DNA of 64,000 nucleotides. It comes from Lutimonas sp964595535. GTDB lineage: Bacteria; Bacteroidota; Bacteroidia; Flavobacteriales; Flavobacteriaceae. The DNA lies in contig CAZQRD010000001.1 of the NCBI GenBank assembly GCA_964595535.1, forward strand, positions 1 through 64,000. The letters are read 5' to 3'. Position 1 is the first letter of the stretch; each line of letters begins with the position of its first letter. This document shows positions 54,294-61,292 of this stretch, piece by piece. A program made the translations under genes and the position numbers. The notes beneath the pieces were generated by a model. The model was given only the letters and a program-made list of their open reading frames with translations. It did not search any database and was not told the DNA's origin.

Positions 54294-54321
54294 AAAAAAA
54301 AACCTCAATAAAATTGAGGTT
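54294..54321 (-). terminator. Intrinsic terminator of coxBA
   Basis: AACCTCAAT (54301-54309) and ATTGAGGTT (54313-54321) form a perfect 9-pair stem with a 3-base loop, followed on the minus strand by a run of T residues. It lies 32 bases after the coxA stop. Confidence 0.88.
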
Positions 54322-54353
54322 CTAAAAATATGATTTTTAAATAGTAGTAGCTT

Positions 54354-56126
54354 TTAAAACTCTTCTTCCCCATCCCTGATAGGTAAGGTTTGAGGTGTAA
54401 AATCCTGTCCTCCCCACAACTCACCGCTATCATCGGTCTTGCTGTAATCATAAGCCCAACGATGTACCTCAGGAATTTCTCCCGGCCAGTTACCGTGCAT
54501 GTGCTCTACAGGGGTGGTCCATTCAAGCGTATTGCCTTTCCATGGATTCTGAACTGATTTCTTCCCTTTACCAATGCTAAAGAAGAAATTCGCAAGGAAG
54601 ATCAATTGAGCGATTCCTCCGATAAGGGCAAAAACAGTAATTACTTTATTGATGTGCAGTAAATCCTCGAACATTGGAAACGCTGAGTTACTGTAATATC
54701 TACGTGGAAGTCCTGCCAATCCAATAAAATGCATTGGAAAGAACACTCCATATGCCGAAATGGCGGTGATCCAGAAATGAAGGTATCCCATATCCTTATT
54801 CATCATTTTTCCATACATTTTAGGGAACCAGTGATATACACCGGCAAACATACCGAACAAAGCAGAAATACCCATCACAAGGTGAAAATGTGCTACCACA
54901 AACATGGTGTCATGCACGTTGATGTCAAGGGCACTGTCTCCGAGAATTAAACCGGTAAGACCACCTGTGATAAAAGTTGAAACCATTCCTATTGAAAACA
55001 GCATCGCAGGATTCAACTGCAAATTACCCTTCCAGAGCGTGGTGATATAGTTAAAAGCCTTTACAGCCGATGGTATTGCAATAAGCAATGTTGTAAAGGT
55101 AAATACTGATCCGAGAAACGGATTCATCCCCGTAACGAACATATGATGTCCCCATACAACAGTTGACAAAAAGGCAATTGCCATAATAGAACCGATCATT
55201 GCCCTGTAGCCAAAAATTGGTTTACGCGCATTGGTCGATATGACCTCCGAAGTAATTCCAAGTGCCGGTAAAAGGATGATATATACTTCCGGATGCCCCA
55301 GGAACCAGAACAAATGTTCAAAAAGAATTGGAGATCCTCCTTTGTAATGCAGTACTTCCCCTTGAATAAAAATATCCGATAAGTAGAAAGATGTTCCAAA
55401 ACTACGGTCAAAAATCAATAACAATGCAGCTGATAACAACACAGGGAAAGAGATCACTCCTATAACGGCAGTGATTAGGAAAGCCCAAATGGTCAAAGGC
55501 AAGCGAGTCATCTTCATTCCTTTGGTACGAAGGTTTAAAACTGTAACGATATAGTTCAAAGATCCCATTAAGGAAGAGGCAATAAAGATTGCCATGGACA
55601 CCAACCAAAGCGTCATTCCCAGACCCGAACCTGACATTGCTTGCGGAAGGGCGCTCAAGGGTGGATAAATTGTCCATCCGGCAGAAGCCATTCCTGTATG
55701 CACAAAAATTGAAAGAAACATGATTAAACTTGACAAGAAGAATAACCAATAAGAGATCATATTTAAAAATCCGGAGGCCATATCGCGTGCTCCGATCTGA
55801 AGGGGAATCAACAAGTTACTAAAGGTTCCGCTCAATCCAGCTGTAAGTACGAAAAATACCATAATGGTACCGTGAATGGTTACAAGTCCCATATACATAT
55901 CCGGAGTCATTTGACCGCCTTCTCCTCCTTTTCCCAGAAAAGCTTCAATGATACTGAAACTCTGATCAGGGTAAGCGAGTTGCAAACGAAACAACATTGA
56001 CATAAACACTCCAATAACACCCATGAACATACCAGTAAAAAGGTATTGTTTAGCGATCATTTTATGATCCTGACTAAAAATGTACTTGGTTATAAATGTT
56101 TCCTTATGATGGTGATGATCTGACAT
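54354..56126 (-). CDS. coxA: Cytochrome c oxidase subunit I
   Basis: The 590-residue catalytic subunit of an aa3-type oxidase, with about 12 membrane helices, two hemes and CuB. WFLGHPEVYIILLP contains the CuB His and the cross-linked Tyr; HDMFVVAHFHLVMG carries the heme ligands; the first heme a His is in LVTIHGTIMVFF. Together with CoxB it reduces oxygen and pumps protons. It lies 28 bases after coxB and ends before a clear terminator. Subunits III and IV are not in the window. Confidence 0.96.
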   Translation of the reverse strand: MSDHHHHKETFITKYIFSQDHKMIAKQYLFTGMFMGVIGVFMSMLFRLQLAYPDQSFSIIEAFLGKGGEGGQMTPDMYMGLVTIHGTIMVFFVLTAGLSGTFSNLLIPLQIGARDMASGFLNMISYWLFFLSSLIMFLSIFVHTGMASAGWTIYPPLSALPQAMSGSGLGMTLWLVSMAIFIASSLMGSLNYIVTVLNLRTKGMKMTRLPLTIWAFLITAVIGVISFPVLLSAALLLIFDRSFGTSFYLSDIFIQGEVLHYKGGSPILFEHLFWFLGHPEVYIILLPALGITSEVISTNARKPIFGYRAMIGSIMAIAFLSTVVWGHHMFVTGMNPFLGSVFTFTTLLIAIPSAVKAFNYITTLWKGNLQLNPAMLFSIGMVSTFITGGLTGLILGDSALDINVHDTMFVVAHFHLVMGISALFGMFAGVYHWFPKMYGKMMNKDMGYLHFWITAISAYGVFFPMHFIGLAGLPRRYYSNSAFPMFEDLLHINKVITVFALIGGIAQLIFLANFFFSIGKGKKSVQNPWKGNTLEWTTPVEHMHGNWPGEIPEVHRWAYDYSKTDDSGELWGGQDFTPQTLPIRDGEEEF

Positions 56127-56154
56127 TTTCCTTAAATAAGTTTTCGATTAGTTC

Positions 56155-57177
56155 TTAGTTATTGACAACCTGGGTCAAAGTTTTTTGCTCTTTTAACCAT
56201 TTATTGAAATCTTCCTCTTCCTGCACAACCACTTTCATCTGCATGTTATAATGAGAGGCTCCGCAAATTTTGTTACAAAGTAAAAGATAGTCGAATTCAA
56301 CAGTCTCCTCATTGCCATCTGCAAGTCTTAATTCGTTAATGGCGTTAAATTTTGCTTTTGTGTCTTCGTTTAATCTCATTTCCTCGGTTGTAACCGTTGG
56401 AGTAAATCCAAAGGAAGTCGTCATCCCGGGAACACAATTAATCTGGGCCCTGAAGTGAGGCATATAAGCCGAATGCAGAACATCCTGAGATCTGAATTTA
56501 AAGATCACCTTTCTTCCTTTTGGCAAATGAAGTTCTCGAACCGGAATATCATCGGCCGAATTCTTATCAGTCATGTCAACACCCATGGTATTAATACCTT
56601 TAATAAAATTAACATGACCAACTCCTAACTGATTATCCTCTCCTGCATATCTCGCTTCCCATTGGAATTGTTTGGCATATACTTCAATGATCAATGGGTT
56701 TTCTGAATTTGAAAGGTCCTGTACGTTGTTCCAGGTCCATAAACCATAAATGATCAATACCGACAAGACAATTGTCGGAGCGACCGTCCACCACATTTCA
56801 AGTTTATGACTATCTGCGTAGAATAAGGCTTTACGCCCCTTAATACCCCGGTATTTAAAAGTAAAGTAGTAGATCAGAAATTGTGTGATAAACTGAACCA
56901 CAATAATCAAACCCATGGTAATGGCGAATAACCTGTCAATATCCTCACCCTCAAGGGAGGCCGACAAACGTGGCAACAATACTACTCTGCCTTCGACCAT
57001 AGAATAGGCCATCAATCCATATATAAAACCACCCAAACCTAACATCAACCATCCGTTAATATTATTTTCCTTCTCCGTAGCTACCTGATCGTTCTTTGTT
57101 AATCCTAGTAATTTAAAAAACTGCCAAAAAGCGGTTGCAATTACAAAAAATACAAGAATGTAAAATAGTGCTTTCAT
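56155..57177 (-). CDS. coxB: Cytochrome c oxidase subunit II
   Basis: A 340-residue membrane protein with a hydrophobic N-terminus and two further helices (about residues 45-65 and 85-110), followed by the periplasmic CuA domain. The CuA ligands are in SAYMPHFRAQINC (His) and LLCNKICGASHYNM (Cys-x3-Cys, His, Met). It accepts electrons from the cytochromes of Alternative Complex III upstream. No extra cytochrome c domain is fused to it. The start is ATG 57177; a TTG precedes it directly. Confidence 0.95.
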   Translation of the reverse strand: MKALFYILVFFVIATAFWQFFKLLGLTKNDQVATEKENNINGWLMLGLGGFIYGLMAYSMVEGRVVLLPRLSASLEGEDIDRLFAITMGLIIVVQFITQFLIYYFTFKYRGIKGRKALFYADSHKLEMWWTVAPTIVLSVLIIYGLWTWNNVQDLSNSENPLIIEVYAKQFQWEARYAGEDNQLGVGHVNFIKGINTMGVDMTDKNSADDIPVRELHLPKGRKVIFKFRSQDVLHSAYMPHFRAQINCVPGMTTSFGFTPTVTTEEMRLNEDTKAKFNAINELRLADGNEETVEFDYLLLCNKICGASHYNMQMKVVVQEEEDFNKWLKEQKTLTQVVNN

Positions 57178-57215
57178 CAATGATATATAAGTTTATAAGC
57201 GGATTTTATGTGCCG

Positions 57216-57223
57216 CAAATATA
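57216..57223 (-). promoter_or_regulatory. Candidate -7 element of coxBA
   Basis: TATATTTG on the minus strand matches TAnnTTTG, 38 bases before the coxB start and after the terminator of actF. It suggests coxBA can be transcribed apart from the act genes. No -33 TTTG is evident. Confidence 0.4.
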
Positions 57224-57294
57224 AAGAAAAATATTAATTTTCATGATTTATATCAGGTTTAAGCCAAAAAAATATCAATAAATTATTCGGACAT

Positions 57295-57327
57295 AAAAAA
57301 AGGTTGTCTAAACATAGACAACCTTTT
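57295..57327 (-). terminator. Intrinsic terminator of the act operon
   Basis: AAAGGTTGTCTA (57299-57310) pairs with TAGACAACCTTT (57315-57326), 12 perfect pairs with a 4-base loop, flanked by A and T runs. It lies about 20 bases after the actF stop. Confidence 0.9.
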
Positions 57328-57345
57328 ATTCTTTAAGTAGTTAGT

Positions 57346-58692
57346 CTAGTAGTGATAAATCTCACTTTCCTTCATAAAAGGGTTCCCTTTTGCATGTAAC
57401 GGAGCTTTCGAAATTGCTGAAAAAACAACGAAAATGAACAGGCCTAAGAAAAAAGCAAGAGAGCCTAATTCAGGTATTCCAATACTCCAACTGTCACCTA
57501 CAGTTGCAGGAGATATCAACTGAAAAATATCAATATAGTGTCCAGTTAAGATTACCAAACCTCCAGTGACCACAAACCAAGGAATTCGTTTAAAATCACT
57601 GTCCATAAGGATTAGGATAGGAAAAACAAAGTTCATCACAAGCATTGAGATAAAGGGTAACTGATAAGAACCTATCAATCTTGGGAAGAAATAGGCAGCC
57701 TCTTCAGGAATATTCGCATACCACTGTAACATAAACTGATCAAACCAGAAATAAGTCCAGAAAATACTGAATCCAAACATATATTTAGCTAAGTCATGCA
57801 CATGACTACTATTTACAAATGGCAATACTCCTTTGCTTTTTAAATATATCGTTACCAGGGCAATCGTGGTTATAGCTGAGACCAGTACACTTGCAAATAC
57901 ATAAAATGAATACAATTGACTGTACCAATGGGGATCCAGTGACATCAACCAGTCGAAAGACATAAACAATTCAAGTATTCCAAAAATCACGATAAATGCA
58001 ACGGAAAGATTAAAGTTCTTTTTATAAATCCTTATATCACCTGATGCATCAAGTGCCAAAGAATTTCTTCTCAGCATAAATCTAAAGATATTGTATACAA
58101 ACAAATAGATAAAACTTCTTATTAACCATCCTGGAGTGTTCAACCACCAGCTTTTAGCATCAATAATAGCATCATAATTTTCGCTTGTCGCATCAAAAGT
58201 TCCTTCTGCCATCCATACATAAATGTGATTCATATGGAATGCGGAGAGTAAAAGAAAAATGAACAATAATATTGACCCAGGCAGAATAAAAGCCGAAATA
58301 CCTTCCATAATCCTGAAAAGTACGATTGACCAGCCGGCTTGTGCAGCCCATTGAATAGCATAAAAAACCAATACACAAACTGAAATCATCAAAAAGAAAA
58401 ACGCAGCGATAAAAAACGCAGCCCAGGGTCTGTTTTGTGCTTGGTGTAGCAAGTGCTCCAAATGACTTTGGGCCTCTTCTGCACTATGTTCCTCCTGATC
58501 GGCATCTCCATGTGCAGTGGTTTCAGCATGATCAGCTTCGCCTCCATGTTGAGCATCTTCATTATGAGCCAGAGTCTGTTCAATGTCTTCAGTGGTTTTT
58601 GGGGCAGTAAAAAACCCATATCCAATACTCAAGGCACCGATGATCATTAGTACAAGTGAAACCGTTTTTAATTTACCTGAAAATGTATACAT
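57346..58692 (-). CDS. actF: Alternative Complex III subunit ActF (membrane)
   Basis: A 448-residue polytopic membrane protein with about 10 helices. An N-terminal hydrophobic segment (about residues 12-30) is followed by a His/Glu/Ala-rich periplasmic or cytoplasmic loop (about 35-80) and then the helix bundle. In Act complexes ActF is the second, smaller NrfD/PsrC-like half and faces ActC. Assignment rests on size, topology and its place after actE. The His-rich loop is not a known metal site. Confidence 0.85.
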   Translation of the reverse strand: MYTFSGKLKTVSLVLMIIGALSIGYGFFTAPKTTEDIEQTLAHNEDAQHGGEADHAETTAHGDADQEEHSAEEAQSHLEHLLHQAQNRPWAAFFIAAFFFLMISVCVLVFYAIQWAAQAGWSIVLFRIMEGISAFILPGSILLFIFLLLSAFHMNHIYVWMAEGTFDATSENYDAIIDAKSWWLNTPGWLIRSFIYLFVYNIFRFMLRRNSLALDASGDIRIYKKNFNLSVAFIVIFGILELFMSFDWLMSLDPHWYSQLYSFYVFASVLVSAITTIALVTIYLKSKGVLPFVNSSHVHDLAKYMFGFSIFWTYFWFDQFMLQWYANIPEEAAYFFPRLIGSYQLPFISMLVMNFVFPILILMDSDFKRIPWFVVTGGLVILTGHYIDIFQLISPATVGDSWSIGIPELGSLAFFLGLFIFVVFSAISKAPLHAKGNPFMKESEIYHY

Positions 58693-58724
58693 TATATTCT
58701 GTATTTATTTTTTGCTTAATTATT

Positions 58725-59288
58725 TTATTTTAAAAGATCCACTCTTAACTGCTCTACGTAATGCACGACGTTCCATCGCTCTTCTTCAGTTAATTGAGAT
58801 GCATGAGAGCCCATAAGATTTCTTCCATGCATAATCACATGATAAATACTTCCTTCGGTGATCTCTCTGTCTTTGTAATTGGGAACTCCTAAAAACTTCT
58901 CATTTTTGACCAGGGTACCCATTCCATCTCCTGTGTCACCATGACATGAAGAACAGTAAATATTATAAGTAATCTTTCCCTTTTCAAGAATTGATTCGTC
59001 AACCTCAAAAGGTGATGTCAATGAGTCTTTTGCCATCTGATATCCGACCTCAGAATCAGGATAATCATAAACGGTTGCTCCTCTTGCAATGGTTCCTTCT
59101 ACAGGCAACTGTGCGTTAATTCCATTTTTGAAATAAGGGTTCTCACCGTAGGTTTCATAGGCAATGGGAACGTACATATCTGTATCTCCCATATATTGAA
59201 CGCTTCTTTCAGTAGGTCTTTCATCACCACATGAAACAAGCAATACAATCATTAAACCTGTAAATGCAATATTGAATATATTCTTCAT
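58725..59288 (-). CDS. actE: Alternative Complex III subunit ActE (monoheme cytochrome c)
   Basis: A 187-residue lipoprotein cytochrome. The signal peptide ends in LLVSC, so Cys20 is the likely lipidated residue. The heme site is CSSCHGDTGDGMG, and the Met in the C-terminal MHGRNLMGSHASQL may be the sixth ligand. It carries electrons from the quinol site towards cytochrome c oxidase. Confidence 0.93.
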   Translation of the reverse strand: MKNIFNIAFTGLMIVLLVSCGDERPTERSVQYMGDTDMYVPIAYETYGENPYFKNGINAQLPVEGTIARGATVYDYPDSEVGYQMAKDSLTSPFEVDESILEKGKITYNIYCSSCHGDTGDGMGTLVKNEKFLGVPNYKDREITEGSIYHVIMHGRNLMGSHASQLTEEERWNVVHYVEQLRVDLLK

Positions 59289-59298
59289 TATGAATCTT

Positions 59299-59823
59299 TT
59301 AGTGCTTATCTACAATTTTAGTTTCAATGGCTCCGGTCTTGGTCAAAAATGCTTCCAATTCCTTTTCATCACCTGTTACCGGGACCTCCATCAAGAATTT
59401 GTCATCTGTGGTTCGAGGATCAGGATTCGATGCTTTTACAAAAGGCCCTAACTTACTTCTCATGTAAAAAGTAATCACCATCAAATGCGCTGCAAAGAAG
59501 ACGGTCAATTCAAACATGATAGGCACAAAAGCCGGCATATTCTCGACATAACTGAAACTTGGTTTTCCACCAATATTTTGCGGCCAGTCTTCGATCATCA
59601 TATAGTTCATCATCCAAACAGAAAACCCCAGACCTACTACTCCGTAAATAAAAGCTGTGATCGCTATTCTAGTGTTCGCAATACCCATGGCTTTTTCAAG
59701 CCCGTGAACAGGAAAAGGCGTATAAACTTCATCAATATGATGATTGGCTTCACGAACTTCTTTAACGGCCTGTAAAAGAACATCGTCATCGTCGTATATC
59801 GCATGTATAACTTTATCGCTCAT
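59299..59823 (-). CDS. actD: Alternative Complex III subunit ActD
   Basis: A 174-residue membrane protein (DUF3341) with two helices at about residues 55-77 and 97-122. In the complex it packs against the ActC/ActF bundle and has no cofactor. It lies 26 bases after actC and 10 before actE. Identification rests on size, the two-helix topology and order in the operon. Confidence 0.88.
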   Translation of the reverse strand: MSDKVIHAIYDDDDVLLQAVKEVREANHHIDEVYTPFPVHGLEKAMGIANTRIAITAFIYGVVGLGFSVWMMNYMMIEDWPQNIGGKPSFSYVENMPAFVPIMFELTVFFAAHLMVITFYMRSKLGPFVKASNPDPRTTDDKFLMEVPVTGDEKELEAFLTKTGAIETKIVDKH

Positions 59824-59849
59824 CTTTTTTAATTTATCAATTGTGTCTT

Positions 59850-61238
59850 TTATTTAGTATCTCTGGCTCTTTTAAAATTATCTCCCGATGATTTTAAAAT
59901 AGATTTGACTTCTGCCTGGGCAACAGCAGGGAATGTTCTTGCATATAAAAGGAACAACACGAAAAAGAACCCAATGGTACCCATAAAGATTCCAATATCT
60001 ACAAACGTTGGTTCAAATTGTGTCCAGGTTGAAGGAAGGTGACCCCTACTCAAGTTAATCACAATAATATCAAAACGTTCAAACCACATCCCAATATTGA
60101 TGATTATAGCCATGATAAAAGATACCGTAAAATTCGTTCTTAGTTTTTTAATCCAAAGCAATTGCGGAATAACTCCGTTACAAAAAATAAGAGCCCAGAA
60201 TGCCCACCAATAAGGTCCTGTTGCGGCACCAATGGATAAGTAGGTAAAGTCTTCATAAGAACTACCTGAGTACCATCCTACAAAAAATTCAGAAAGATAG
60301 GCCACCATGACGATACCTCCGGTTACTAAAATAACCTTATTCATATTTTCAATATGGCCTCTCGTGATATAAGCTTCAAGGTTAGACACCTTTCTCATGA
60401 TAATCAATAAAGTCTGCACCATGGCAAATCCTGAGAAAACAGCTCCGGCCACAAAATATGGCGGATATATCGTACTGTGCCATCCTGGAATTACCGAAGT
60501 AGCAAAGTCAAATGATACAATCGTATGCACTGAAAGTACTAAAGGGGTCGCAAGCCCTGCCAACACCAAAGATACTTCTTCGAAACGCTGCCAGTCTTTG
60601 GCTCTACCTGTCCACCCAAAACTTAACAAGCTGTAAATTTTCTTTTGAAATGGCTTGGTAGCTCTGTCACGGATCATTGCAAAATCAGGTAGTAACCCTG
60701 TGTACCAGAACACAACTGATACTGTTAAATAAGTGGAGATTGCAAATACGTCCCACAATAAGGGCGAGTTAAAGTTGGTCCAAAGATTTCCAAACTGGTT
60801 GGGAATTGGCATGGTCCAGTAACCGTTCCATACACGTCCCATGTGAATTACAGGAAATATTCCTGCTTGAAATACCGCAAAAATGGTCATCGCCTCAGCT
60901 GAACGGTTGATCCCCATTCTCCATTTCTGACGGAACAGCAATAGTACGGCTGAGATCAGAGTTCCGGCGTGACCGATACCTACCCACCACACAAAGTTTG
61001 TAATGTCCCAGGCCCAGTTGATCTTGTTGTTAAGACCCCAAACACCAATACCGGTACCAATAGTATAAGCGATAGCTCCAATACCCCATAAAAAGGCGAT
61101 CAATGCCAAACTGAACACAGCCCACCACCATTTGTTAGCCTTTCCTTCAATAGGTGCAGCAATATCATTAGAAATGTCGTGATAACTCTTATCTCCTATA
61201 ATTAATGGTTGCCTAATAGGTGCTTCGTAATGAGACAT
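59850..61238 (-). CDS. actC: Alternative Complex III subunit ActC (NrfD-like)
   Basis: A 462-residue polytopic membrane protein of the NrfD/PsrC family with about ten helices. It holds the menaquinol-oxidising site together with ActB. The N-terminal soluble part is short, and the helices begin near residue 37. It lies 54 bases after actB and is part of the actB-C-D-E-F unit. Confidence 0.92.
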   Translation of the reverse strand: MSHYEAPIRQPLIIGDKSYHDISNDIAAPIEGKANKWWWAVFSLALIAFLWGIGAIAYTIGTGIGVWGLNNKINWAWDITNFVWWVGIGHAGTLISAVLLLFRQKWRMGINRSAEAMTIFAVFQAGIFPVIHMGRVWNGYWTMPIPNQFGNLWTNFNSPLLWDVFAISTYLTVSVVFWYTGLLPDFAMIRDRATKPFQKKIYSLLSFGWTGRAKDWQRFEEVSLVLAGLATPLVLSVHTIVSFDFATSVIPGWHSTIYPPYFVAGAVFSGFAMVQTLLIIMRKVSNLEAYITRGHIENMNKVILVTGGIVMVAYLSEFFVGWYSGSSYEDFTYLSIGAATGPYWWAFWALIFCNGVIPQLLWIKKLRTNFTVSFIMAIIINIGMWFERFDIIVINLSRGHLPSTWTQFEPTFVDIGIFMGTIGFFFVLFLLYARTFPAVAQAEVKSILKSSGDNFKRARDTK

Positions 61239-61292
61239 AGTATATTGTAATATTAATTTATTTCTCTTTTTTTATTCTATAACCAAATTGGC

